Origin: Cardinalis cardinalis
Lineage: Eukaryota; Chordata; Aves; Passeriformes; Cardinalidae
Assembly: GCA_014549065.1 (NCBI GenBank)
Contig: JACDOX010000018.1
Location: forward strand, 7,486,151 to 7,550,150
Length of the DNA stretch: 64,000 nt
Direction: 5' to 3'
Below the pieces are notes generated by a model. It saw only the letters and a list, made by a program, of their open reading frames with translations, searched no databases and was not told the DNA's origin. The position numbers were made by a program, and so were the translations under genes. Positions 50,401-62,900 of the stretch are shown here, piece by piece (the first letter of the stretch is position 1; every line of letters starts with the position of its first letter).

Positions 50401-52067
50401 TTTCAGATCTTCTTCTTCAAAAGGTTTGAAAGGGTCAGTAAATAGAAGCAGAGCTGTAATGAATCTCTTTTTTCCATGTTAACTGTCAATAGGCCAATGC
50501 CACATTAACTCATCAGANGATAACTGAGTCTCAGTGTGTCTGCATGGCTGGGGGTAGTTTATCCTTCTGGGGTCATTCCTGCACCATGAAAAGAGGAAAT
50601 TAAATGCAATAGCTAAAATCATCATAATAGAATAAAGGAATTAACAGTGGGACATAAACTAATAATAAGGAAATTCACAGGCCAGCTGGCCTCCAAGACA
50701 CAATAGGGGCACAATAAGGAAGTGGTTCAGGAGGCATCCTGTTGGGCACAGATATTGGAAGTCAGCTTCAATTGCAAATTTTCTTGTTTGTATTAGCTCA
50801 AGTTGAAATTGAACTTTTCTTTAGAAGTGGGTCTACTTTTTTCTCACTAAATTTCCTTGTTTTTATGGAAACTTAAAAGGAAGATTCCTTTACTCATGAA
50901 AAAAAAATCAGTAGATTTAATAATCAGTAATTCTACATTTTATTACACTGTAGCTTGGGGTACTCTAAACATATAGATCCACTCTGCCTATGTCAATAGA
51001 ACATATGTGTTTGTTACGAATTTTAATGTTTTAATTTTTAATTTTAATGACAGTCATCTCACACCATAGGATCATTTTACAATACGATGTGTCTATCTGT
51101 GTCCTTTGAAGACAAAAATAAAACAACAAATCCTATTTAAATTTAGGAGAAAACAGGCTACAGAGCAGTTAATAAATTTGCACAAAACTGCATTGAAATT
51201 CTATATAAATTACAACATATTTTCTTTAGGTTATGGTACTTATTTCCTCACTGAACAATTTTATTTTCTTGCAATCTGTCCATTAAAGACAGAAATGTAT
51301 TTTATTTGATTTTTTTATATCTAGCCTAAACTCTTTTTTGCCTGTTTGCAATAAAAAAAAAAAGTGTACTTTTAATCTCACTTATATTGGCCAGCATCAG
51401 GAGCAGAGATATAAAATTCTAAAGCTATGATAATTTAATTTATTTTTAAACCATGGACAGAACAATATCATAAGAACCCAATCCAATCTGTAAAACACAA
51501 ACATCAGATTTCACTGCCTTGGATTTAGGCCTGTTTCTTAAGTAACTGTTGGAAATCTTGCAAAGGGCCTGTTACTGTAAGCTTACCAATATAAAAGATC
51601 TTTGGCTCCATCCTAATCATGTTTGGAAAAGCAACTGAACTATTAGAGTCATAATTAAACACAACTGGCAAACCTTTTGGTGTTTAGCCATCACTCACTA
51701 TGTTTTGAGACACTTTCTGTGGATCTGAGGGTATTCTGGCAGAGGATGGTGATGGGAAATGAAAGAATAAAACCTATATCTTAGTAGCTAGCAGAGAAGC
51801 TTTAATTCATCTGGATTTTAAAACAAGAAATTCTGTAATATAATCCACAGCTCATAAAAATAAAGCAATATTGCTTCATGGTTATATCTCTGTGAAAATG
51901 TGAAGAGAGATTAATTAAACTGATAATTATTAGTTTGCCTTGGCACTTACCTGCTCCATGAGTTCCAATTCTATTTTGTTAATATAGGATCACAATCCTG
52001 GCACACATCTTTTTTGCCAGATACAGTTTTGGCAGCATTACAAGAAAATTAGACCCAAATTCTCTGT

Positions 52068-52215
52068 TGTGTTTAAAAAACCCCAAACCAAGCAGCAAAC
52101 TCAAACCAAACCACCACTCCCCCCCACAAAAAAAACCCCAAAAAAACCAAAAACTAAAACAAAACAAAAAAAAAACCAAATACCCCCCAAAATGACAGCC
52201 AAACAAAAACCGAAC
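52068..52215 (+). repeat. A/C-rich low-complexity tract
   Basis: About 150 bases are almost only A and C, with runs such as C7 (52121-52127 region), CCCC and many AAACC units. On the other strand it is a T/G-rich tract. The paired open frames at 52069-52314 (plus, Lys/Pro/Thr-rich) and 51979-52206 (minus, Phe/Gly-rich) come from this composition. Confidence 0.85.
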
Positions 52216-54579
52216 AAGATAAGAGAATTAGGGCAAAATAAAACCATCCAATTGTCACAATCTGTGCACAAGGCTTTACCCAGAAGAGAAATAACAAAGC
52301 AACATTTAATTTAAATAGTGACAAAATAATCCAATCCTACTCAATTTCTTTTTCAAGCAATGTATTTAGTCAGTAAATAATTTGAGGCATAAGTACTTCT
52401 GAATATACATGCACATCTGTGCATACACACTTGTANAAAATGTATTTAGAACAATATATCTGGTTTCTGTAATCAAGTATGACATCTTTTAATGTTCAAA
52501 CCCTTGATAAGTTTCGTTTCAATTTGATTAGATGAAAATTATTTAATTCTCAATGGGTCCAACAAACTGCCATTGCATCAACAGTTTTGTCAACTTAGTG
52601 CCCTTCCTTAGAGTTAGGAATATATTTATTGTATTGTCTCCTCTGCTGGGCAAGATGTTCTGACCTTAAAGAGGGAAAATCACGCAAAAGAAGACTGTTT
52701 GTCAAGATCTAGATTTTTATACCCTTTATACAACATGACAAAATCTCAAAGTGCACTACGGCTGAAAACACTCAAGTCTGAGAAATTGCCATGTTTTCTT
52801 GACCTGCACATTTATTCCATTGTAGACTTTAGTTAAGCATTTTTTTATTGTATATTTTCATTAACCATAAATCACTTACTTTGTTTTATCTTCCCTAGAT
52901 AATGTGAGATGATATGGTCTGCAGCATTGCCATTTGTGCAATTTAAACTAGGTTAAAAAAACCCCTCTGAATAAAAGGACTTTGAAAAATAAGTTAGGTT
53001 GGGTTTTCTTTTTTCTTTGTTTTGAGATTGTTTGCTTGTTTGGGTTTTTGTTTGTTTTTTGTTATTTTTTAAATCTCCCTTTTCCTTCTTTTAGGGTTTC
53101 AGGATTTACTTGCTCACCCTTTTCTGTAGGTTAATATTGGTTAGAACTTTAAGAGCCAAAGAAGAAAAAAAAAGCCACAAGAAAGTTGAATTTCCCATAC
53201 AAGTATCTGATTCCTGCCGGTAATGAAAACAGAGAAATAAAAACTCTGTTTTCTTAGGATGTTCAGGGAACAATTGAACCTGAACTCAACACTGGAAAAG
53301 ACATATCTTTTTTTCCTGATGCACTTGAAGTGCTAAATAATATTTAATCAGTTGGGCTTGCTTGATTTTCAGGCTTGTTTTAGACCTGATTGCCACCTGA
53401 TGACCACAACTTGTTCTCCTATGAGGCTATAACATTACTCCCAACTGGCCATTTAACAATTACATAGTGCTGCTGCTTCATAGAATATTTCTGATCTCTT
53501 TGAAGCTGTTTTCAGTTTATTTCCAGAATGAGGCACACTCAAATTTTTGGTTTAGNTTCTTCCTTCCTGCTCAGCTTCCTTTCACACGTACTTCTGATTA
53601 TGGCAGCCCAGAGCTGCAGAGCATTCCCTGAGGGTGCCTCTTTCTGCTGCTACCTGTTTTCCCCAAGCTGTTGTTCTCTGTGGGTGCTTGTTTGCTGCGT
53701 GTGAAAGCAGAGCGATGATTTTGCCTCTGATCTCTCCCAGATGGTGGTTTCCTCATTCCTGGTTGCTAAATATTTTTAACATTTGTGAGCATTACTCTCC
53801 TCTTTCAGGGTGGATAGTGCAAGCTTGCTGACAGGGAGGCTGGTTTTGGTGTGACTTGCAGAACCCTCCTGGTTCAATTGCCCATGGGGTAGTCTGAGCT
53901 TGGTCATGCTTGCACGTTGCCTGCTTCACCCATTTTAGCACAGCAAAACACATGGCCCAGAAGCTCCTTTGGAGCTCCTCCAAAAGCTGAGAGACATTGT
54001 GGTGCCATGTGGTAACCAGGGAGGTGTACTGTACGTTTGTCAGTGTGCTAAATATCCTTTGCCTGCATAAAGTCCAGAATCATGTCCAGGATCTGGTGTA
54101 AAGGTGTAACCCTGCTATTCTCTTCCATGTTTCATCCACTCCAGGATATCCCTCTTTCATGCTGAGCAGGATTTCCCAAACAGGTTTGCCATGCATTTAC
54201 ATATTAAGGGTAAGTGCAGTGAGCCTAAGGCTTCCAGAAAGCTACAGACTCACTGTGCATGTGTCTCTCAGTAATTTTTACATCATATTTACAGCGTACA
54301 CGCAGGCCATCTGTGCAGCACATGCACAGTGGATTGGTTGGCCTCATTGCAAATGCACTGTAAAGTTGATACGCGCATGTGGAGTGGATATGTCCAGATT
54401 TTCTCCACTACTGCTCTGATTAGGTTGCCAGACATCCAGAAATCCTGAACAAATGTCAAAAATCTTTGAATTCCCTCTGGATATATGTTCCAGGCANTAA
54501 AAAAAGAGATGTGTTCAAGGGAGCTGAAGCATATGGTAGTCTATCCGGCACAGACCACACTAAATGACTTAGTCACGTC

Positions 54580-54860
54580 TTGATGACAGAACACAGGAGG
54601 GCTGGGTCCAGATGCACCCTCTGGCTGCACCCCAGTTTTCTACTGGGGCTAGACTTGGGTGATTACCAGTCTTTCGTGCATTTTATGGCAAGGAAATCTA
54701 GATATTTGGGTCAGAGGAGAAACTGCCATGATGTCCAAATAAGCCCTTGATCTGCACAATCAAGGGAGAAGAAATCCCAGGCGAACTATGGAGGTTCTCA
54801 ATGCAGCAATGAAGCCAGAGTCTCACTCTCAGGATGTCCCAGCAAGGAGTTTATTACACT
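54580..54860 (-). mobile_element. possible old LTR relic (weak)
   Basis: On the minus strand GTGTAATAAACTCC (a poly(A) signal near 54848-54861) is followed by GAGACTCTGGCTTCATTGCT and by GAACCTCCATAGTTCGCCTG, GGATTTCTTCTCC. This order and wording resemble the R-U5 part of a retroviral LTR, and local GC content is raised. I cannot place it in a family, see no TG...CA ends and no target duplication. Confidence 0.22.
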
Positions 54861-56521
54861 CAGTATTTTTCCAAATGTTATGTACACAGCTGTAGAAAAA
54901 AGTTAGTGCCTTCCGTGAATGTGGCTTTGATATTTGGAGGATGTTTCTACTTAAGAAAACAAAGGGACAGAGTACTCAGTTGCTGTAAGAGATGCTGGAC
55001 TGTTATTCATTTGGAGAGCACACAGTGAGCAGCTACAAAACAGCAATACAGTAAAAGAAATCAAAACATATACAAAACACAGTGAGTGGAGACATTTGTT
55101 CTTTACTATATTTACTAAATTGCCTGCAATTCCTGCTTTGAAGCTGGCAAAATAACAATAAATACTGAGCAAAGAAAAAGGTTATCTGCATTTATTTCAT
55201 AAGCTATTTATTTTAAGTAAGTGTGGAGATTGTAAAGTGTATGAAAAACATATGTATATTGCTTCTTAAGATGCACCATTACTGGGTTGGCAGTTTGAAA
55301 GTCAGAGAAGTCATAGACTAGAAACATGAAATTAAAGACNTTTAATTTTAATCTTGATGTAATAAAGGAAAAGATAGAAGTTATATTTATATTTATTTAA
55401 TTTGTATTCCTATTTCAAACGGTAATATTGTCTTTAGAACCAGCTTTCGGTACTCAGTACAGATGAAAATTAATTCTTTTAAAAATAATAACAAATGAAA
55501 TAAAACAAGACACAAAACACATTTTGGTGCATTTTTAAACATAATTGTTCTTTTAAATTCTTAGCCATTATTATGAGTGTTAAAATCTATTTTTATAAGC
55601 AGGCCTTACACGTTGATAAACATACAAATTCACTTTTGTATTAGGGAGCTTTAGCTAGTGTTTATTTTAGTGGGAAGAAGGGTAAGAATTTTTAACCAAA
55701 TTTTCCCCTTTCTGGGTATTCCCCTTACCTGCAGAAAAGGTAAAGCAGTGGAACCAGTTCTCACTGAGCAGTTAACCTGCAGGAGAATGGATAGAGCTTG
55801 TTCTGTATGTGGGAAAGAGATTTTAAAACAGTTAAATATGCACTAAAATCTCTGCAGGTGGCACGGGAAGTCAAAATGTTTTGTTTTAAAATAAGAAAAT
55901 GAACAGAATGAAATTCGGGAACACAGCCCAGAGTGTAACTTCCTGCATCAGCAAGATGAAAACATTTAATTGCAGATGTTTTGATTATGAGAACTAATTC
56001 AGAAAAAAACCCAACAAGTTCAGACCTTCAATTCTAGTCCCAAAAATGAGGGACAGAAAGCATGCTAACTTTCATGTCAAAACTGTGTATATTAGTTCCA
56101 GTTATAGAAAGGAGAGACTCCTATTAGGTTTATCTAAATGATCATTTGGCTTTGTGCAACAGATTATTTAATATTTTAAGATGTGTTTTTCTTAAGTGGC
56201 TTCTACAGCTTTTTTATTCAGCTGACCTGAATTTCATATCCTCTTTTTTAATATTTAGGGTATTTGTCTAGAAGCTTACCAGGTGCGCTTTTACAACAAG
56301 AGCAGGTGAAACTCCAACAAAAGCCTTTTATTTTGGGAAGCTATTTATTACCAGAGTGCTGACAATATACTGTAGCTAGACTTAAAATAAGGACTGGATA
56401 AATAAGTTACAGCAAACAATTTATTCAACACACATATTACCATTGTTCCTACTCACGAATTGTGCAGGAACAGCTTGCAAAGCTCTTGAACTTAGTGCCT
56501 GGAGCCACAAAAAAAGTGAGT
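54861..56521. other. AT-rich non-coding spacer
   Basis: Nothing recognised; several ATTTATTT-type AT-rich segments around 55.2-55.6 kb. Confidence 0.65.
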
Positions 56522-56539
56522 AATTTTACTCAAGCAAGT
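56522..56539. repeat. left flanking direct repeat of CR1 insertion
   Basis: AATTTTACTCAAGCAAGT stands just before the CR1 body. AATTTTACTTAGGCAAGT (56908-56925) stands just after its 3' end. Sixteen of 18 bases agree and both differences are transitions. This fits a decayed target-site duplication. Confidence 0.75.
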
Positions 56540-56907
56540 AGCAGGGGATTGAGGGGAGATCTCATAGCAGTCTATACAATTTCCTCACAAGGGGAGGTGC
56601 AGGAGCAGGCACTGATGTCTTCTCTCTGGTTATCAGGGACAGGACCTGAAGGAATGACATGAAGCTGTGTCAGAAGAGGCTCATGTTGTGTATTATAAAA
56701 AAAATTCTTCCACCCAGAAGGTGGTTGGGCACTGGAACAGGCTCCCCAAAAGTGATCGCAGCACCGAGCCTGACAGTGCTCAAGACATGTTTGGACAACG
56801 TTCTCAGGCACATGGTGGAATGATGCTGTGCAGGGATGGAATTAGATGGTCTTTGTGGATCCCTTCCAACTGAGGATAGCCTATGGTTCTGATTCTGTGA
56901 TTCTATG
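56540..56907 (+). mobile_element. CR1 LINE, 5'-truncated, intact 3' end
   Basis: The plus strand follows the 3' part of CR1 nearly base for base: GGGGAGATCTCATAGCAGTC, TTCCTCACAAGGGGAGGTGC, TTCTCTCTGGTTATCAGGGA, GGCATGAAGC-like ACATGAAGCTGTGTCAG, CACCCAGAAGGTGGTTGGGC, ACTGGAACAGGCTCCCCAAA, TTTGGACAACGTTCTCAGGC, and GGATCCCTTCCAACTGAGGA. It ends with TGATTCTGTGATTCTATG, the octamer-type 3' repeat typical of CR1. It keeps only the last ORF2 codons and the 3' untranslated region, and stops and a frameshift leave no functional frame. Of the CR1 copies here it is the best preserved, hence probably the youngest. Confidence 0.93.
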
Positions 56908-56925
56908 AATTTTACTTAGGCAAGT
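56908..56925. repeat. right flanking direct repeat of CR1 insertion
   Basis: AATTTTACTTAGGCAAGT follows the last ATTCTATG of the CR1 element and repeats the sequence at 56522-56539 with two transitions. Confidence 0.75.
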
Positions 56926-59900
56926 CTCATCACTGATACATGCAGCAGCNCCTTACAATATCTTGCAAGAACTTCATATTTTGATATTAGTAGCACAAAT
57001 GAACCTAAAGCATGAATGCTTGAGGGGAGTATGTTTAATACATTTTTATCAAACCTACTTTTCCTTTTCACTGTCTGTCAAGGGACAATCCTCACTCTTG
57101 TGAGGGCAGTTCTCAGAGTTTCCTTGGCTATCTAGTTTAAAACTATTGTCACACATGCTCATGTAGATGTCTCATGTAGATACTATGTTCCCTCAACTGG
57201 ATGCAAGGATGGAAAAAGAGAAGTAGTGGAAGTAGGTCAGAGGATGAAAAATGCATAAAGACATTTATACATTTCACATTGGCCAACTGTGAGTTGGTAC
57301 ATGATTTTCAACCTGACCTAAGAACTCAGGCATACCTTTGATCTGGCAATATAAGAACAGTGCTCCAGTATAACATTATTTATTCTCTTCATAAGCTCTG
57401 TAAGAAAACACTATCAACAAATTACGGTTATTGTCTGCAAGATGTTCAGGGATGTCCATGCAAGGACTGTTTGTCAGACAGCGGAGCAAGGCTTTTTTAA
57501 TCTGAAGTTTCATTCACGTTTCAGATACACTTTGCAATTCATCCCTGTATTCGATTTGCCTTCAAAGGTAGGCTCCAAGAAGAGTTAAGCCTTATATACC
57601 AAAGGTTAAATCCCTTTGTTGAGCATACAGGGCCACTTCCAGGTCATCTTTTATACTTCTGTTCAGTCCGATTGTCAGACTAAAACCCTATCCTGAAGGT
57701 AGACATTTGCAAACTTGCTTGAGAAATTGGATGTGTAATGAGTCACCTTTAAAATGAAAGACTTACTGCTGATCAAAGCAGTTATATATGAAGTGGGAAG
57801 TCCTCCCTGGGGTTTGTAGATTCAAACCACATTTCCTAACCATCCTTATCTGGATGGATATGCTCCCTCTTTTGTGGTCCTTCTCAGTAGAGCCATGAAA
57901 CTTGAGTGTGTTCCAGCACAGCGATTTAGAGGCACATCTGTGTACAGAATAGCTGATAACCCAATAGCTTGGGCAACTAGAAATGTGGAACTTTTTTGAC
58001 CCTAGCGAGGTATCTGTATGTTATGGAGTGTTCTCATGGGGGCCAACCAGTGGCAGCTTGCCTTTGTGTTTCCTGAAATGTTGGGTCATGTCTGCTTCAA
58101 AAGTGCACACAAGTTGTTTAAAGGGAAGTTCTATTATTCGAATGCTAAATTGATAATTGAAAAGAGAATTTTCTGTATTATTACACACTGGTAGGACATT
58201 TTTGGTGTTTTTCAGACCATGGAATGTATCAGCAAATACCACAAAAGTAGTCAGTGGAATTAAATGCAGAGTAAGATAAAAGCTTTGTTTTCTCAGGACT
58301 GTAAGGTTTTAATTTTCAGGAATCAATAGAGAACTCTATGGTTTTGTTTAANGTTTTGTAATATGGAGAAGGTTAGAGCAATTCACCTCATGGACCCTCT
58401 GACCTTAGTTTCAGTAGCACTTTATTATTTAGATGACATTAAAGCTTGCACTAAATGAAAACTCTGATATGAATGATGGAAAATTGTGTGTTTGTACCAT
58501 CAGCCAACTGTCTACTTGTTATTCTAATCCCTACAAAATGGAAGATTTTATTTCCAAAGAGGAAAGATTGAAGCTTGTTATGTCAAGTGCTTTATTTTCT
58601 TTTTAGGAGTGTGTTAACTTGTCTTATGAAAACAAAACAGTATATTTTACTTGAAGTTGAAAAAACAGAATGCTTTTGTAATGGTTGTCTTGGAAAGAAA
58701 TCTCTCATTCCCCAGTGGAATGGTGAAATGCTGGAAAGACACTGATTAGTCATAAGTACTGTTTTGCCCATGATCACTATGTTCATAAGTATCCAGTTTA
58801 TATATATTTTTCAAAGTTTACACATTATTAGTAATAAAAAAATAGCTTAAATGCAGCACACAACAAATTGAGGAATATATTTGTGTCTTTCCCTTTGAAA
58901 AATAAATTGGTTTGGCTGATGGATCTAATGTTGTCTATGGGAAAATATGGATATTACAATATATATAGTTTTGTTCCTTCAGACTTAGTTGGAGAAATCC
59001 TTTCCTCATCTTATACGGAGAAGTCTCCTTTTTTATAGTCAAGCTATGAGCAGTAATGTACTCTTCTATTGCTTATTAAATATGTATAGCTCTGAAGCCT
59101 ATTTGGGCTATATGCTTGTTACAAGCAATTAAAAAACATGCTATAAAAGAAACAACAAAAGTTAAAGTTTTACAAAAACCTTGGCACCATATCCTGAATT
59201 AGATTGCAATATTTTTTTTTCTTTAGTAAGCATCACAGCTAAAGGGCCAAGGGTCACTTTAACAAGCAGTTCCTAATATTTGTTTATTTGTGTAGAGGAC
59301 ACATTAAATTACTATTTCTTTCTAGTGTGAAATTTTTTTCCTGCTACTTTCTTCATAATATACCAGAAGACTGTAAAAGATTAACACAAGTTGGATAAAG
59401 TTAACACATACATTTAATTCTCCCTTTAAATAAACACCTTATTAAGGTTTCTGAGAGTGAGAACAAAAGTACTGTTTTGGGTTTTTTTCTGAAGGTTAGC
59501 ATCAGGTCAGGTCAGTAATTNGAGATGTGTAGTCAACAACTAGTTTGACCTGAATTGGTGAGAATTTTCTTTACTCTTGGAAAGCTTAATCAAAAATCCA
59601 GATGTATGCAACCAAGGTTAGCACAAAGCTCAGTTATAGTGTCAGTGGGAAGAGGGAAATTTGCTTGTACTCAGGTAAGGACAATTAGGGATGGCTGCCA
59701 GAGTTTGAGGCTAGGAAGAGAAGTATGGGGAGTGAAGGATTTTGAGAAAGAGAAATGTAATGCTTCTGAGGAAATCAATCCTCCATTGCTGTGGGAACTG
59801 AAAGTTAAGTCAGAACTGGGTGAAACTCTAAACAGCTGCAAAAATTTACTAGTATTTAGATAAGGAATGTACCAAAATGTCTCAAGGTTAGTAGAGAGAA

Positions 59901-62900
59901 AAAAACACATGTATTTTTGGGTGCAAAGTGGGGAACCCCACTGTCGTACTTTCACATTCAAAGAAAGGTGACATCTTGAAAAGGACCTGTGCTATGCACT
60001 GAGGCTCTCAAGTTACACTAAAATGTTTTTGGTTTATACTCCTTCACATTTAAAGCTTCTTAATGTGCAAGGTGATATATCTTGGATTGTTGCTGCCAGT
60101 ATTTGAAAGATGTTTTCCCAATTGCAACATATTTCTGGTTAAAGAAACCACATTAATTGTTTGAACAATTTTGAGGAATGTTGCCTGGGCATCAGCAGTC
60201 CAGTCCCTGCATTGTTATGTGGTTAGAGGTGTTTCCAGCAGTTTTGAACCCCTTCAGTGGCCACATTTCCCCACCACACTCCCCCATAATTCCTGAAGGT
60301 TTTCAGAAGATCTGTAGTAAGGTTGAAAAAAAAGAGGAAAACCAAGAAAAATTTGCAGTATGGATATGGGCCTTACCAGTGTGCCNCAAAGGAAGACCCA
60401 AAGTTTAGTTAACTGCAATACAGGATATAGCAAATGAATGTTGAAGGAATAAAGGACTGGTCTTCTAAAAGAAAGGACTTGGGGAGAATGTACATGCTTT
60501 AGGCTGAAATGATAATACAAAAGAAGCCCTAATAAATGAGCTTCTGTCAAGCAGTGAAGGTAGTGCACCCATCTGAATGCTAAACAGNCTTCATGGTTGC
60601 TTTAAAACTTCCNCTTGTANAGTAGTGCCAGTCCCTGTTTTGGNCATTTCTTGGTTTAGGTTTTGTTTGTTTGATTGGTTGGTTTGGGGTTTTTGTTTTT
60701 GCTTTTTTTATAAATTAGTATTCGTAGAAAATGTTTAGACTGGTCTAGGACTCTGACCAAGAGATCTTTATTCATCTTTGTTCCNTTACAGCTGAGTGAG
60801 GAAGCAAACCTAACAATCTACTGACTTTCAGGAAGAGGTTCTTTTGTTAATCCCATTAATTTTTCTCACTTTGACATTGTAGTAAAAAAAATTCAGAAAA
60901 AAGAGTANGGAAATTAAAATTCTCTTGGGGAATATAACTTGAAAGTCAGAGAAAGATANTGAATTTGAAATATTGAAAATGGTGAAAATGGGTGAACTGA
61001 ATTCTTTCTTTTCTGGAAGAATGTTACAGCTGGTAAGTAATTATATTAAAAAAACCTCAACAAAACAACAAAACTCTGGAACCTGTCAGTCCGGGTCAAT
61101 GCACTCATAAACTCCAGACGGTGATCTGAAGGGTAATTTTTCTGCAAACATTAATCCACTTTTAATTTGAGCTGGATTAAAACTAAAATTAAAATTAAAT
61201 NAGGTTTCTCTCTAAATATCCCTGAAATACATGTGTGAATGTCCTGTTCTTCTGTGTGCCTATTTGAGAGATGAGTTTCAGAATGGGATTATTTTCCTTC
61301 TTTATTGTATCAATGGTTTCCTAAAAGCGTGTCACTGCCATGCAAGNCACNAAATGCAATTGATGTAGTCCTGGGNAGAGAACAGAGTGTANAGAAATTC
61401 AGATTCTCTATAGCAGAGGTCCTCATTAAGGCTGTTTGTATCAAACCAAAGTGAATTTGACGCTGTATCACCACTAATTCTGTGTGCTCTAGAAAGGTCC
61501 TGTTCATGCAAGCCTTCACTGTGAGGCTGCCTATCTATCCTGGACTGCTGCCTGTTAAACCTCTAAATTTTGACTGATGAACTCAGNGTAGGAAGTGTTA
61601 ATGAAACCTTGACTTGCAGGTCCTAGTTTTGCAGAGATGTATTATCACCTGGAACACTAGCACCCAAATTTAGGGTGTCAAAATACCCACCTGTGCTCTT
61701 AGGCACTCAGGTGGAATTCAGAGCAAAACACTGCTTGATGCCAACACCTCCAACATTCATAAGGGTGTCTTACCAGTCTTGGTGGAGTTATGTGCAGTTT
61801 CAGCCACACCTGGCATTTACATGGGGCAAACATGTCTGAAACTTATGCCCTGCAGGGCTTAGGCAATTCAGCCCTGCCATCCTTCCTTCCATGGTACACA
61901 ACTCCAGTCATATTTTCCAACAGGAAACTGGAGCTCTCCTGCTGAGGCATGCTCGGGGGAAGTGCTGCCACCATCTGTATGTTTCTGCTAGCGCAGGAAT
62001 GACTGTGCTTTGCAAGCTGACCAAGAGCAGCCCCCGGCCAAGGCTGGGTACATCTCTAATTAATGACCAAACTGCTACAAGAGCTAATGAGACAAACACA
62101 ACACAACTTTTCTGACAGCTTTACAGTATAGCTTCTCTGGGAGGGCACCAGTATGACCAAAATTGGTTGTCTTCCACCTATGAATTAATTTGTAGGAGAT
62201 CTGTAAATTATAAATTGTAAATTTTGCCTGTGGTGTATCATACTACAAGAAAGACCAAACAAATCATTCAGCTGATATTATACTTTGCATCTGGTGCTGA
62301 CCAAAAGTGAACTTAGGGCAAAGTGCAAGAGTAAATCAGGGCTATTTTCTATGTATTTTGTCTAAGCATNCAAGCATTTCTGACTCAGGGACTTACTGTT
62401 CCAGAAATGATTCTTAAATATTTAGTATCCCTCAGTGACTTGTAGCTCAGAGCTTCGAGGAGATCCACTTAATCCTCGCACAATCAAAGAGTCTGATTGT
62501 TATGTATGTGTAGAGTGGCCATCCAGAAATCTGTAACTCTCTTCTCAGCCCTAAATAAGTGCCCTCATCACCAGTGTAGGTTAAAATAAATACCTGGACA
62601 GACATCAGGGNGAACACACTCTCAACATTTCTTGTTGAATATGTTTTCTTCAGAATTAACAGCCTGCAATTTTAGTGAGAGGAGAACAGTAAAAGATGTT
62701 ATATCAGACAGCAGCATAACATCCTCTGGTGACTGCTCTGTAAATTGTTCCCCTCTTTCATTCAAATGCTGTGTGATAAAATGAGCATATGATAGACAGA
62801 GTATTAAATATTCAATTTTTTTCAGTAGGGGTTCTAAGTATGAGGCAAAAGCCTTCTCAGGTCTTGCTTTCTAAATAAATTAACCTCAGAAAGTAGATGC

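Larger units (their letters stand above)
45876..54579. other. AT-rich non-coding stretch
   Basis: No gene or identifiable mobile element is seen over almost 9 kb. It includes the AT-rich tract at 47427-47460, the AC-rich tract at 52068-52215 and a T/G-rich tract at about 53000-53070. Sequence at 53.5-54.5 kb is more GC-rich, with several short frames but no recognisable protein. Confidence 0.6.

Noticed and set aside
52069..52314. Lys/Pro/Thr-rich 81-codon frame resembling a basic low-complexity protein
   Set aside because: It is a translation of an A/C-rich simple repeat tract; the opposite strand is open too for the same reason.
61847..61858. 12-bp perfect palindrome GCCCTGCAGGGC
   Set aside because: A single palindrome of this length is not surprising in 64 kb and has no supporting context.
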